DNA of 64,000 nt from Ovis canadensis (taxonomy: Eukaryota > Chordata > Mammalia > Artiodactyla > Bovidae): positions 40,813,001 through 40,877,000 of the forward strand of contig NC_091256.1 in assembly GCF_042477335.2 (NCBI RefSeq), written 5' to 3'. The notes under the pieces were generated by a model. The model saw nothing but the letters and a program-made list of their open reading frames with translations, ran no database searches and had not been told where the DNA came from. Positions 44,461 through 57,299 of the stretch are shown piece after piece. A program made the translations under genes and the position numbers. Positions within the stretch are counted from its first letter, which is position 1; each line of letters opens with the position of its first letter.

Positions 44461-45344
44461 AGGGAGAGAGAATTGGAGGAGGAAAATAGTGATAGCAATG
44501 ATAGGCAAGTCTTACAAGGAGTTTGGCTATAACATGGGGCTGATCCAAAAATGGAGGGGAAAGATAACGACATTGGAGATGAGGGAAGCTGTATCAGGAG
44601 CAGTGTTTTCTTAACTGAAGAGCCTCAGAAAGAGATGGGAACTAGCAGATGAATGAGAAATTGGCCCGAAACAGGAGCACAGGGAATTCATCTAGAATCA
44701 CAAGAGTAGCAGTGTGTAGTGGTAGGGATGCAGGAAGGTGGGCAAGAGGGGTGGGAGGACAAGGTGCTGAGTGGGAAGGTATGAGTGGACTCTGAAAGTG
44801 TGATAGGATGGCTGGGCAGCACGAGGGCTACTGGAGATTAGTGATTGTTTAATTTAGAACCAACAGCATGGTTATGTGTTTTTCTTCAGCTGTCCAAGTG
44901 CAGGCAAGGAGTAGGCAGAAAGCTGGCTATGAGCAGGGGTGGAATTTTGGCAAGCAAGTATATCAAAATGAGAGAGAGGCGAGGGAGGCTAGAGTGTGGG
45001 CAAGGGAATGTTTACAATGACTGCCCAAGAAATCTAAATCGGGTTAGGAGGGAAACCAGGACATCAGTGGGTGAAGGACAGTGAACAGATGGTAGGATCA
45101 GTAGGTTGGAGGATCCAGTGGGATTGAAGGATTACTGGAATCAGGGCAGTTGAGAGAGCGCTGGAAACATAGGAAGTGATGGTCAAAGTGAGATCTTTGA
45201 AAGTGAAAGTTATAGAAGGCTTGAAATTATTAGTAACATTAAAACTAGGCTATCACCAAGTGAGTGAGTGACAAGTAGGATAGAAATCACTGAAAGAAAT
45301 CACTGAACAAAGAGGTCTGAGAACTTGGAAGAGAGCAGGCAGTG

Positions 45345-46105
45345 AACCAATACATTAGTTTCCTATTGGTGCCATTTGCAAACTACTGCAAACTTAGTGG
45401 CTTAAAAAAATGCAAATTTATTGTCCTACAGGTTTAGAGGTTGGGCAATGGCACCCCACTCCAGTACTCTTGCCTGGAAAATCCCATGGACGGAGGAGCC
45501 TGGAAGGCTGCAGTCCATGGAGTCGCTAGGAGTTGGACACGACTGAGCCACTTCACTTTGACTTTTCACTTTCATGCATTGGAGAAGGAAATGGCAACCC
45601 ACTCCAGTGTTCTTGCCTGGAGAATCCCAGAGACTGGGGAGCCTGGTGGGCTGCGGTCTATGGGATCGCACAGTCGGACACTACTGAAGCGACTTAGCAG
45701 TGCAGCAGTCTAAAATCAGTCTTATAAACCTTGAGCCAAAGAGTTAGCAGGGTGGATTCTCTCTGGGGTTCAAGAGCAGAACCTTCCTCCCTCTTTCCAG
45801 CCTCCAGGGGCTGCCTGCCTCCCTTGCCCATGGCTCCTTTCTCACAACTGCATCACTCCAACCTCTGCCTCTCTTCTCTCTCCCTCTTCTGACCCTGATC
45901 CTCCTGCCTCTCTCTCATAAGGACCCCTAATTATATTGAGCCCAGCTGGACAATCCCTCCTCTGCCCTCATCTCAAGATCTTTAACTTCTAAGGTTTTAA
46001 TGTTCAACATCTGCAAAGTCCCTTCCATTGCTTACATAGGCACATGTACTGGAGATGAGGACATGGAGATCTTTGGGGGAGATGTTATTCAGCTGACCAC
46101 ATCAG
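45345..46105 (-). repeat. MLT1-like (MaLR) LTR remnant, antisense, split by BOV-A2
   Basis: 'tagtttcctattggtgccat' and 'acttagtggcttaaaaaaatg' to the left of the BOV-A2; 'tctttccagcctccaggggc', 'gacatggagatctttggggg' and 'ttcagctgaccacatcag' to its right. Confidence 0.5.
45443..45708 (+). mobile_element. BOV-A2 SINE
   Basis: Sense Bov-A dimer with the standard linker and an AGCAGTGCAGCAG end. Confidence 0.93.
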
Positions 46106-46211
46106 CAATATATATTTTCTCTTCTGCGAAAATTTTCCTGATTCTGGCTTTCCCACCCCACCCCAGACTGAGTTGATAAATATTCCTTTTGATTCATCAT
46201 TCTACCTTCTT

Positions 46212-46428
46212 AGCTTCCCTGGTGGCTCAGCTGGTAAAGAATCTACCTGCAATGCAAGAGACTGAGGTTTGAGCCCTGGGTTGGGAAGATCCCCTGGAGA
46301 AGGCGATAGTTACCCACTCCAGTATTCTCGCCTGGAGAATTCCACGGACAGAGGAACCTGGCAGGCTATGGTCCATGGGGTCGCAAAGAGTCGGACACGA
46401 CTGAGCAACTAACACACACACACCCCTT
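46212..46428 (+). mobile_element. Bov-tA SINE with short CA tail
   Basis: 'gcttccctggtggctcagct' head; body ends 'gactgagcaactaacacacacacac'. Confidence 0.93.
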
Positions 46429-46684
46429 TTTAGAACATTCATGTATTAGAGAATATGCCTTCTTCATTTGGGCATGTACTAGGCTAGATTCTGGGTTAAT
46501 CACTGTTACCACAAATGTGAAACAACATCTTAAAAATTCTCACCGTAATTGCCAATGTTTGCGTATTTGTCTATCTCCCCAGGTAGACAGTGGCCACACC
46601 AGAACAGGATCTACTCACACTCATCTCTTTATCTTCAGTGCCTGTCATAGCATGTGATATATACCATGTACTTGGAGGTTCTTT

Positions 46685-46942
46685 TCGTTATTTATTTATT
46701 TTTGGCTGTGATGGGTCTTCTCTGCTGCTCCGGCTTCATCTCTAGTTGTGATGTAAAGGTTTCTCATTGCCGTGGCTTCTCTTGTTGCAGAGCACAGATT
46801 CTAGAGCAAGGGCTTCAGTAGTTGTGGTTCATAGGTTTAGTTGCTCCACAGCATGTGGGATCCTACCGGACCAGGGATCAAACCCGTGTCTCCTGCGTTG
46901 GCAGCTGGATTTTTTTACCACCAAGTTACCAGGGATAGTCCT
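46685..46942 (-). mobile_element. CHR-type SINE, antisense
   Basis: 'tatttatttatttttggctg' tail side, 'ggatcaaacccgtgtctcct', 'ccaccaagttaccagggata'. Confidence 0.85.
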
Positions 46943-47249
46943 GGAAGATCTTTTTAAATGAGTCAATGAACTCTGGTTACAGTTAGCAAAAGAAACATCT
47001 TCTCTAAGTGACCACGTGCACATGACCTGACAACACTAAATTAGTAGGCCTTAATATACACATGTATCATCCTACTAATCTGCAAGCTAATCCCTTAGAT
47101 ATTTGGAAACCAATGCTAGTCTTCTGAATTGTGACTTTTTAAACAGCTACCAGCTACCATCTTAATTTAGAAGCATTTGGACATCAAAGTTTGTAACGAT
47201 TCTGCCAAATGTATTTGTTCAGAGAATTTACATTGGGTTACTTAGCCAC
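46943..47249. other. No recognised gene or repeat
   Basis: Short unique-looking interval between SINEs. Confidence 0.5.
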
Positions 47250-47590
47250 CAGGCTTCCCTAGTGGCTCAGCTGGTAAAGAATCTGCCTGCATTGGAGGAG
47301 ATCCCAGTTCGATTCCTGGGTTGGGAAGATTCCCTGGAGAAGAGATCCCCTGGAGAAGGCTACCCACTCCAGTATTCTTGGGCTTCCCTGATAGCTCAGA
47401 CTGTAAAGAATCCGCCTGCAATGCTGGAAACCTGGGTTTGATCTCTGGATTGGGAAGATCCTCTAGAAGAGGGCATGGCAACCCACTCCAGTATTCTTGA
47501 CTGGAGAATCCCCATGGACAGAGAAGTCTGGTGAGCTACCATCCATGGGATTGCAGAGAGTCAGGCATGACTGAGCGACTAAGCACAGCA
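47250..47590 (+). mobile_element. Tandem Bov-tA: partial copy fused to full copy
   Basis: A Bov-tA truncated after 'cactccagtattcttg' (47250-47380), with a small GATCCCCTGGAGAAG-type repeat inside, runs directly into a full Bov-tA starting GGCTTCCCTGATAGCTCAG and ending near 47590. Confidence 0.92.
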
Positions 47591-48899
47591 TATAATCTCC
47601 AGGGAAATTGCCTGAAATAAAAAAGAAAGTATCATCCATCTCTTATTCAATCATGATTAGAGACTGACGAAAACACATCAGCAATCATATTAAAAAGAAC
47701 TGAATTTCTCAAAAGCAGCCTGACAAATAATATCCTGTAATAAATAATATCCTGTGCAAAAATCAACTGTAGACACATTAAATTAATATTGTTTTATGAT
47801 TATTACCTCAAAGAACTAGACAATAACAGAATCCAGTGAAGATTTTTTTATCTACAGTTACATAATGGTGAAATTAGATTTGGGACACTGAGTCCATTGT
47901 AACTCTTTTGTAAATGGAATTATCAAAGCATAAATCATTTTTAACCAGACAACTTGCTTTCTTCAGCTGTGCAATTCGACAACTGTGGGTACATATTTTG
48001 TAGATTATAGAGACCTACATTATAACTCCATCATAATGGCTGATCATCTATTCAATTGGAAAAGCCCCAGAAGAGTTCTGTCATCAAAATTATGTAGATG
48101 CTGCCTTGATTTGTGAATGCCAGTCCTTGCCAAACTATTATCCCTGTGAACAGTAGGCATATTTTCCGTCAGAATGTAGACAGAGGTTTGTCCATTCCAT
48201 TTTCAGAAAATACTCATGCTTTAAACTAGTAGATCATCAATTTCTTCAAAACTCCAGACCTGTTTCTTTTTGACAAATTATTGGGTCATAGTTTCTCAAT
48301 TGAGACTTCATGTAAAGAACAAACAAACCTCAGGCAATGGAGAGGCGCTGGTCACAGTTAGTCTGTTTTAGTTCGAAAGAATGCAAAACAACTTTAAGCT
48401 ATTAGCAGCATTTATCAATCATTCATAAGTCCTTGACTTCCTAGATAAAAGCCATCCAGAGACCAAGTCATACAGTCCTAATACAGACGCAAGGCACTCA
48501 TGTTTCTGTGGAGTATCCTCCTTCTGTGAAAATCAGAGTGGGTCCACGTACAACTCTAGAGAAAAACATGCATTTGTGAGTAAAGGGACACAGACAAATG
48601 TATTCATTGGAGTGTTGCAGTGAAGAGTGAAAATGAAAGACGGCAGATTCTATTTACCTTAAGGATAAAGTGGTAACTGGACGGAGCACAGCGTGGGCCT
48701 CTGGGGTGCTGGCAGTGTTTTAATTTTTGATCTGGGGACTGGTTTATACAGGTGTGTTCACTTTTTGGAAATACACTGAACTCCGATGCTTCGTGCATAT
48801 TTCTGTATGCATGTGATTCTTCAACAGAAAGGTTTTGGTTATTTTCCTTTTAAAGATCAAGAAGAGAGTTTTCCCAGCTCTCAAGGGGTTGACCTTGTA
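47591..48899. other. No recognised gene or repeat
   Basis: The longest clean unique-looking interval in the right half, AT-rich with stops in all frames. Confidence 0.5.
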
Positions 48900-49065
48900 A
48901 TGAAAGTGCATTCCATGGGGCTAGCAGCGTGGACTTCTAGGAGGATAACAGAAACATAGATTCTCCAGCCCCACCCCAAACCTACTGAACCAGAATCTGG
49001 ATTTTAACAAGATTCCCAGGTGATTTGAATGCACATTTAAGTTTGAGAAGCACTGATCTAAAGTA
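48900..49065 (+). repeat. MER5A-like DNA transposon remnant
   Basis: 'cccaaacctactgaaccaga', 'ggattttaacaagattccca', 'aagtttgagaagcactg'. Confidence 0.75.
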
Positions 49066-49089
49066 TAAAATTAGAAGCAGAAAAGCACA

Positions 49090-49248
49090 GGGGCTTCCCT
49101 AGTGGTCCAGTGGCTAAGTCTCTGTGCTCCCAGTGCACGGGGGCCTGGGTTCGATCCCTGGTCACAGAACTCAATTCCGCATGCGGCAACTAAGACTAGA
49201 CACAGCCAATAAGTAAATAAATAAATATTTTATTAAACAAGGAAGAAA
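49090..49248 (+). mobile_element. CHR-type SINE with 11-bp TSD
   Basis: Sense CHR flanked by perfect AGAAAAGCACA at 49079-49089 and 49249-49259. Confidence 0.94.
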
Positions 49249-49259
49249 AGAAAAGCACA

Positions 49260-50053
49260 ACATGACAGTATAATAAATGATGTCATAGAAGGAAGCACAG
49301 GGCGCTGTGGAGGCCAGAAGAGGCACCCCTCACCGAGACCAGCTCTTCTGCCCCACAGTTTGCTCCCAAGCTCAGTAATTCTGAGAGGACCTAACTGCCT
49401 GATACACTGATTTAGAACCTCAGGTTTGCTCCCTCCCTTACTTTTGGTTTATCATTTTTAGTGAAGAGCAGTAATTGGCTAGAACTAATACAAAAGAAGC
49501 CTGGGTTTCAGGCCAAGAAAGTGCTGCTGTGCTTCTGCAGTTGTTTAAAAAAGATAAATGGTCTCTATAGCTAGGGACAAAGAAAAGTAGGACAAACACG
49601 AGGAGAGCCTGATGGAGGAGTGCTTTGCAAATAATTAGTGGCTAATTTTAGCCCACCAGTTACCTATTTTTTCATTATTTAGTAATACTGAGTTCCAAAG
49701 TCAAAAACTGACCCTGCAGAAAAGACCCCCAAACAATATTTAAGATCCAATGATCCTATCTCACGTAATAGACACTGAAGGCAGGGCCTTATCAGCATCT
49801 CAAGTGTGAAGAGTCATTACCTCTCTATTTCTTCTATTTGTCATTCCTATGATCATTGTTATTATATTTCGCCAAAGTATTTGCTCTTTCACAAATGGGA
49901 TCATAAAAAATGAACACCAAATGTAATGCTGTTAAACACCATGGAGAGATGATTTCTTGTCTTGTATGGCATACTCCCTTTAATTTATCTTTGAATCACA
50001 ATAAATCATTTTAATTATACTACTACACTGCTAACTCATGTAGTGTGTGGTCT
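49260..50053. other. No recognised gene or repeat
   Basis: Unique-looking AT-rich DNA. Confidence 0.5.
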
Positions 50054-50255
50054 GCTCTTGGTGGCTCAAACGGTAAAGAATCCATTTGCAATGCAGGAGA
50101 CTCACGTTGGATCCCTGGGTCAAGAAGATCCCCTGGAGAAGGAAATGGCAAGCCACTCCAGTATTCTCACCTGGGAAATCCCATGGACAGAGGAGCCTGG
50201 TGGGCTACAGTCCATGGGGTTGCAAAGAGTCGGACACAACTGAACAACTAACACT
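50054..50255 (+). mobile_element. Bov-tA SINE
   Basis: Sense Bov-tA from 'cttggtggctcaaacggtaa' to 'cacaactgaacaactaacac'. Confidence 0.92.
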
Positions 50256-51742
50256 GGCATGGAAACGCTTTCTACTCAGTTTGTGACTCGTTAGACTTAA
50301 GCCTCTTTGAGTCTGTATTTCTGACTCCTCAAGATTATAACATGCATTCATCTCTGCTGAGACTGAAAGCAAATTTTAGTTTTAATAGACACATTTTCTG
50401 ATTCTTCAGTCATGTTACATTCTATTTCTAATATTCAAGTTGATAGCATCTCTTCCCTGCAAATGGGTGCCCTCTTCAAATTTAGTGAATACTTTCAGTA
50501 TCTTCATCTAAATTACTGATAAAGAACTAGCCCCGGAGAATGTCATTGAGTTAATAAGGAGCCACTGATAATCACTGACTGTTAAGGAATTTTTAGTAGG
50601 CTAATAGTATCTCAGCATCTGACTTAGCAAATCATGTGAAATAGAATCAGCTGCTTTATTCATATTCACATGGGCTCCTTCTCTCTACCCCACCGTCCAC
50701 TCTCCACCACCCACCACCATGTATCCTGCCCCTGAAGCACAAAAGGAAATAACATTGGTTTGGCATAATCTTCTTTTCACCAACCCATGCTTTGGCATTA
50801 AAAATGTAAGGAAATAAGACCGTTTTCTTTGCATCATAGCCAAAGCACTCTGCAGCAAACCCAGTGTGGTTTCTGAGTAGCATTTAATAAGTGGAACAGA
50901 GAACAGGATGGATCACTTGATGCCCGGAAAGACACACAGGATCAGTTATTTGTTAGTAAAAGTGGTAGGAATGACTCAAGATCCAAGACCTCAAGGAATG
51001 ATTTGAGGTCACCAGGGTCTGTGAACGACCCATCAGGAGGACAAGCAGCCACTCCGGATAAGATCAGACCTCCTTCCATAATCCCATTCAGCATCTTGAA
51101 CAGACTACAGTCACAGCCAAGGGAAGCTCCCAATCTTTTTTTTTAAATCTAAAATAGACATGCAAACAATCACCTAGCAAAGACAACTACATACTGTGTG
51201 ATAGGAAAACATACACTGATCTGTGTTAAATGATACCTTAGCCAAGCTCAGGCAGGCCCCATAGAGGTCTACTCCTCTGCTTTAACTTGTCCTGCTTATT
51301 TGCTTTTTGAATAAAATCCCTGCCATTTCCATGGGTCTCCCTAGGAAATTATTTTCAGAGAAGTAATCCTCATTCTTCTTTTCCTTGTTCTAACTTGACC
51401 GTAGAATATGCAAAATTTGTTCAGGGTCAAATATCTGCTCTTTGCATATCAGGTTCCTTTTCAGTGTCGGAACCTTTGTTTCAATTGTAAGCAGCTAGAT
51501 AGCAAGGACTATATAGGGGTGTGTGTCTGTCTGTCTGTCTGTAGATTCTTTTCTTAATACAAGTATTCCTCATCCTGTGGCAAAAAAGAAAAAGTTTGCC
51601 AGATTTTAGCACTAGAATGTAAATAAAGCAAGGAATTAAATCCTTAATAATGGCCTGGAGACTCTGAATTTCAGGATTTAAAAATTCCTTTCTCATTGAG
51701 TTCAGTGGATTGAAGTTGCTATGCTAAAATGTTGACAGGGAA
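50256..51742. other. No recognised gene; small GTCT repeat
   Basis: Unique-looking DNA with a (GTCT)n patch at about 51524-51541. No supported coding frame. Confidence 0.5.
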
Positions 51743-51872
51743 GGAACTTCCTTGGCGGTCCAGTGGTTAGGACTCTGTGCTCCCAATGCAGGGGGCCTGG
51801 GTTCGATTCCTGGTCAAGGAATTAGATCTCACATGCTGCAACTAAGACCTGACACAGTTAAAAGAAAGTTGA
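51743..51872 (+). mobile_element. CHR-type SINE, sense
   Basis: 'ggaacttccttggcggtccag' head, 'gggttcgattcctggtcaag', 'atgctgcaactaagacctg'. Confidence 0.88.
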
Positions 51873-52734
51873 CCTGGGATGGCATGCACTTCTGGCTGAA
51901 AGAGCTGCAGAGGGGCCGGTGCTCAGGAGCACCTGGTCACACCCGTGATGCCCCTACCAACACCAGCACAAGTGCTTCTAGACCAGGTCTCAAGGGCCTA
52001 ACACAATCACTTCTTTTCTCATGATCTGACAAATGCCTGGGAATCAAGTCTCCAATTCAGAAGGCTCCCTACCTCCCAGACTCCCTTCCCTCTCCCTTAT
52101 TCCCCCATATGGCTTCACCAGGCCTCAGCCCCACTCTCTTAACTCCAGGTCTCAACCCCAGTGGGTCAAAGGCTTAATCTCCCCTCTCTTCTGCCTAATA
52201 CTCCTCTATTTGGCTCTGTGTCCTAACCTATCCTCCCTCGACTCTACTGCCTCCAGAACTCATCTCCCCAAAATAGTGTTCATGATACAGAATCTCACTT
52301 TACACCCAACTTAGCTGGTATATCTGGTTTTCCAAACTGAGCACCACATGCAATGTGATCTAAGTCACTTTTAACACCCACAGGTGATAACTGGCTACAC
52401 TCAGAGGAGGGGACTTTTAGCCCCACAGCAGAACCACTGAATTTCTCTGTGCCCAATGATGTATTTGTTCTTGCAGAGCTGATTTAGAGCTCATGCAGCT
52501 CTATGGTGGGGTTAATGGCAACCTCCTCCATGAGGGCTTATGCCAAACCCAAGTCTGCTGCACCCAGAGCCCCTGTCCCTGCAGCAGTCCACTGCAGACC
52601 CATACTTCCTTAGGAGACACTCAAACACAGTTCTGTCTCAGTCTCTGTGGGCCGCCGCTCCAGTGCCTATTATCTTGCTGGGGCTTCTCTGCCCTTGGGT
52701 ATGGGGTACCTGACCTGATACCTCACAAGACCCC
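51873..52734. other. No recognised gene; C-rich in part
   Basis: C/T-rich 52070-52300 lifts chance open frames; no domain or repeat recognised. Confidence 0.5.
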
Positions 52735-53730
52735 TGAGACCACCTGACCTGCCTCTTGAGAAATCTGTATGCAGGTCAGGAAGCAACAGTTAGAAGTGGA
52801 CATGGAACAATAGACTGGTTCCAAGTAGGGAAAGGAGTACATCAAGGTTATATATGTAACCCTGCTTATTTAACTTATATGCAGAGTACATCATGAGAAA
52901 TGCTGAACTGGATGAAGCACAAGCTGGAATCAAGATTGCCAGGAGAAATGTCAATAACCTCAGACATACAGATGGCACCACCCTTATCGTGAAGAAGAAC
53001 AAAAGAGCCTCTTGATGAAAGCGAAAGAGGAGAGTGAAAAAGTTGGCTTAAAGCTCAACATTCAGAAAACAAAGATTATGACATCTTGGTCCCATCACTT
53101 CATGGCAAATAGATGTGGAAACAGTGACAGACTTTATTTGGGGGGCTCTAAAATCACTGCAGATGGTGACTGCAGCTATGAAATTAAAATACGCTTGCTC
53201 CTTGGAAGAAAAGTTATGACCAACATAGACAGCATATTAAAAAGCAGAGACATTACTTTACCAACAAAGGTCTGTCTAGTCAAAGCTGTAGTTTTTCCAG
53301 TAGTCATGTATGGATGTGAGAGTTGGACTATAAAGAAAGCTGAGCGCCAAAGAATTGATTCTATTAAACTGTGGTATTGGAGAAGACTCTTGAGAGTCCC
53401 TTGGACTGCAAGGAGATCAAACCAGTCCACCTAAACGAAATTAGTCCTGAATATTCACTGGAAGGACTGATGCTAAAGCTCAAACTCCCACACTTTGGCC
53501 ACCTGATGCGAAGAACTGACTCATTTGAAAAGACTCTGATGCTGGGAAAGACTGAACGTGAGAGGAGAAGGGGACAACAGAGGATGAGATGGTTGGATGG
53601 CATCACCAGCTCAATGGATATGAATTTGGGTAAACTCCGGGAGCTGGTGATGGGCAGGGAGGCCTGGTATGCTGCAGTCCATGGGGTCACAGAGTCAGAC
53701 ATGACTGAGCGACTAAACTGAACTGACTGA
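52735..53730 (+). mobile_element. BovB (RTE) LINE, 5'-truncated
   Basis: Runs from the region before RT motif B to the 3' tail. It has a broken ORF2: a 140-codon open piece at 53012-53434 (QKTKIM..., MYGCESWTIKKAERQRID) and another at 53371-53721. The start matches the 19097 copy closely ('agaccacctgacctgcctc'), so both were truncated at a similar place. Confidence 0.94.
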
Positions 53731-53761
53731 TGTTCATACATTTAACCAAGGAAAGGAAAGG

Positions 53762-54030
53762 AAAGGATGAATTGAGAAAGTAGCATTGAAGTATATACAT
53801 TACCATGTGTAAGATAGATAACTTGTGCGAAGCTGCTTTATAACACAGGGAGTCCCATCTGGCGTTCTGTGACAACCTAGAGAGGTGGGATGGGAGGGCG
53901 GCGGTGCTCAAGAGGGAGATGATATATATATATGACTGATTCATCTTGCTGTGCAGCAGAAACCAACACAACATTGTAAAGCAATTATCCTTCAATTTCT
54001 AAAAAAAAAAAAAGGCAAAAAAAAAAAGCA
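53762..54030 (+). mobile_element. L1 LINE 3' UTR fragment
   Basis: 'gaagtatatacattaccatg', 'tgactgattcatcttgctgt', 'aattatccttcaatttct' then A-rich. It directly follows the BovB. Confidence 0.8.
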
Positions 54031-54231
54031 TTTGTTAAATATCTGCCATGTGCCAAGCAAGGAAGAAATAAACAATATAATATTGTTATCCTCAAGAAAC
54101 TAACAATATAGTAGTAGAGTCAGATAAATAAAGATAATGATGGTATGAAACAGTAAGAAAAAAATCAGTAATAGTGAAATGCAGAGGGTATTATTTTGAA
54201 AGCTTGAGAAGAGGTATCCTAACCAGCTTGG

Positions 54232-54363
54232 AGAAGGAAACGGCAACCCACTCTAGCATTCTTGCCTGGGAAATCCCATGAGTGGAGGAGCCTGTAGATT
54301 ACAGCCCACAGGGTTGCAAAGTCAGACATGACTGCGCAACTAACACTTTCACTTTTCACTTTC
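54232..54363 (+). mobile_element. Bov-A SINE, single monomer, with 11-bp TSD
   Basis: Lacks the tRNA head and begins at the 'gagaaggaaacggcaaccca' Bov-A body. Flanked by AACCAGCTTGG at 54221-54231 and 54364-54374. Confidence 0.92.
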
Positions 54364-54374
54364 AACCAGCTTGG

Positions 54375-56191
54375 AAGGGTTAGGGAAGACTTTTTGGAGA
54401 AGGCCGGGGTATAATCTAATTTATTGCTTTCTGGGTGGGAAACACAGAAGTAAGGCAGCAAGTAAAACCAAATTACATTTCAGAAAATCAAACCATAGGC
54501 CCATAAAGCTTTAGTCAACATATGGAAAAATTTGTATCATGCCCTTGACCAAATACATCCAATCTCAGTAGGCAGTTTCTTGCTGTGAGCACAATTAGAT
54601 GGTACAAAGATGTCAGTTTGAGGTAGTCATGAAATCCCTGGACGATGTTTTGAGGATTCCAAGTTCACTTTCTCTGCGCCGACTCATTAACGATTTTCAT
54701 AATAGATCTTCAGAGGGGCCAACATATAGGAAACTCAGCTGTTTCTGAAGATGACCTCTAAAATCGGAAAAGTTGAACATAGACTAAAAGAAGGTTTGTA
54801 CTCGACTCTGCTGACAGAATTGCATCCAGAATCTTTCATATTTAAAAATACCTTAAAAAAAATTCAGCTGCCCATATGTATACAAGCCACAGTGCTGATC
54901 TACTTAAGGCCTGCTGCTTCCTGCAAATAGAGAAGGAAAAAACACCTTCCAGTCAAAATGAGATCAACTCATCTGACCCAAAAAGAAAAAAAAAAATCCA
55001 ATTACTCTACAATAAGACCATTACAGCAATTCCCATGGAATAAGCTAGCTTGGGCTTTTAACTAATCCTGGGTAAAGCTTGGAAGCCAAGTTGATTTTAA
55101 AAAGTGATCTAAACATTTACATGCTTATTTGGAGTTTGGCTCTCTTAAATTCCTAAGAAAGGACGGTCTGCATTTTTCTGCATAGTAAAAAGGACTTCTT
55201 ATATTTTCCTAAGTTTTGTCATTACCAAGCCGCCAACATGCAGCAAGATGTCTTGTATTTTGTATCCCCAGTGTGTAACAATTAGCAAATGGGAAAAAAT
55301 TTAATGAATGTTGATGAATAAATTAAAAACTCCAAATTTGGAGAGAGGGTGGATAGATAGGGAGGAAAGAATCCGATCTCTGTTCGCCTGGGGGAGTGAA
55401 TCCTGCACCCCTGGACTGGCTCCAACCATCTTAACAGAGAACAGAAGAACAAGTACTAATCCCTTTTCAGAATGTCAGTATTTCAAATTGTTTATTTGCT
55501 GGATAGGGTCTCTGTGTATGTTTTTCCCAGTGTCACGCAGCTCTGTTTGTCTGCCCTTTGATGTGTTTGTGCACCCTGACGGAAAGCTTAGACAGAGTGG
55601 AAACGATGCCTGTTGTAATGGCTTCATGGCACTTAAGTGGGCACTTAAAGATGCTATTCTGAATGGCGGCTTTGGGAGACCCTAATGAGTGACACCATTC
55701 TAAACGAGCTGAAATACCGAAAGAACAGTCTCTCTCTTTGGAAGAAGAATACTGAATGACATCACTGTGTTTTCAAAGGACAACACCATCATTTAGAAAA
55801 CATTGCTCATTCCTTCAGAAGCCTCTCCCGCTGTGCCCCAGGGCCCATTTCCCTAAAGGGGCATTTCTGGGGTTCGCAGAGGAAGGGAACATAGAAGTGA
55901 AGGAGCCACTGTTTTGCTGCTTCTTTCTTAGGCTGAGGTGCCCTATATACATACAAATGTCCTGCATATAAAAGGCTACCACGTTTCTACCCACCACCGC
56001 CAGCAAACCTTTCACAAGTGACTCTCAAGCTGGGGCCAAAAGGGGGATTTTCAGCTCACCCGGGCTTCCGCCCTAATATAAACCAGCACCATAGAAAGAT
56101 GGAATCAGAGGCCTGGGAGCACCTGTTAGACCCACAGCATCCCTAGCTCCTCCTCCGGAGGCTCTGATCCAGTGGGTCTGGGGTGCATGTG
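54375..56191. other. No recognised gene or repeat
   Basis: Unique-looking DNA. A 125-codon plus-strand frame at 55308-55685 has no recognisable domain, signal peptide or family; I treat it as chance. Confidence 0.5.
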
Positions 56192-56400
56192 TGCATGCTA
56201 AGTTGCTTCAGTAGTGTCCAACTCTGTGCGACCCTATGGACTGTAACCCACCAGGTTCCCCTGTCCATGGGATTCTCCAGGCAAGAAGACTGGAGTGGGT
56301 TGCCATGCCCTCCTCCAGGGGATCTTCCCAACCCAGGGACTGAACCCATGTCTCATGTCTCCTGCATTGGCAGGTGGGTTCTTTACCACTAGCGCCACAT
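56192..56400 (-). mobile_element. Bov-tA SINE, antisense
   Basis: Antisense Bov-tA from 'gctaagttgcttcagtagtg' to 'tttaccactagcgccac'. Confidence 0.92.
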
Positions 56401-56499
56401 GGGGTAGGGCCTCAAATTTATATAATTAATAAGAACCACAGGAGATGCTGGTCATCAAGTAAACTAAAGAGGCACTAGTTCTTATTTAACTACTTGATT

Positions 56500-56605
56500 A
56501 TATAGGTGATGAGATTGAGAATAGAAAGTTGCAATGACTTGGCCAAGGTCACCCAGCAAATCTGTGTTTAAGTCTAGCTTAGGCCACAAGGAGACGCATT
56601 TTTTA
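56500..56605 (+). repeat. MIR SINE remnant
   Basis: 'caatgacttggccaaggtcacccagcaaat' region: a typical MIR core. Confidence 0.7.
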
Positions 56606-57299
56606 AATGGTGCTATATTAATACCATCATAGGTTAGTCTTCTGGAAATAAACCTTAAGCAAATTGGTCACGCTGATCTTCAGGAAGCACATGAAGCAGT
56701 GTTGGCATATCTCATCTGGTGGAGTTCATTCCCACATGAGTGGCTACATGAGACAAAATACCTCCATGGGTGGCATCTGTCTCCAAGCTGTGCATAATTA
56801 AAGGTTATACAAGCCAGGTCCCCAAGTGCAGAGGGATTTGCAAGGAGACAGCAGAAAAAGGAGTGGAGAAACAATTAGCTGAATGTTAACAACAAAAAAA
56901 TGATTCTTTACCGTATTTCAATGTCTATGTTATTATTCTTATTCTAACAAAATGAACTTCAAGCAGGAGAGGTTCTGTAAACTTTCAAAGGCATTTTTGG
57001 CTGACAGCATTCTCAAACAATTTAAAGAAAGTGACTGCTTGCTTATCATTGAAGATCTGTATAACATAGCCAAAAATTCAAAACATGACTTAAAGAAGAC
57101 CAACTCTAGGCAAGATCATAGAGACAGCAAGTGTGCTCCGACTGACTTCCTCACTTGGCTTTGGTTACCGTTTGATCCATAGCTGCAATTACTCACCTCC
57201 GCTGGTGCTAATCCCCTTCTGCTCCCAGTCTCCCCTGTCTTGATCAATTCAGTACCCATTTTTTGGTATGTTCTCAGCCTCCTTTCTCTCTCTCTGTTT
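56606..57299. other. No recognised gene or repeat
   Basis: Unique-looking DNA; the 76-codon frame at 56952-57182 is unsupported. Confidence 0.5.

Larger units (their letters stand above)
42201..45320 (-). mobile_element. L2 LINE, long antisense 3' portion, split by SINEs and BovB
   Basis: Antisense L2 from its 3' end ('tttactgaacacttaccaca', 'attctaatggaggaaac') through 'ggaacagcaaggaggctgat', 'aaggagaggagtcaaggttg', 'ttgacatgttattagaaatc', 'gtggatatgttgaggcagca', 'tcaggaaagaagacgtgatc' and 'gggcttagcaccctcgaatt'. Later insertions at 42489, 43082, 43339, 43972 and 44259 split it. Confidence falls right of about 44640. Confidence 0.65.

Noticed and set aside
55308..55685. 125-codon plus-strand frame
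   Set aside because: No recognisable domain or homology; isolated in unique DNA. Could be checked by protein search, but I cannot support it.
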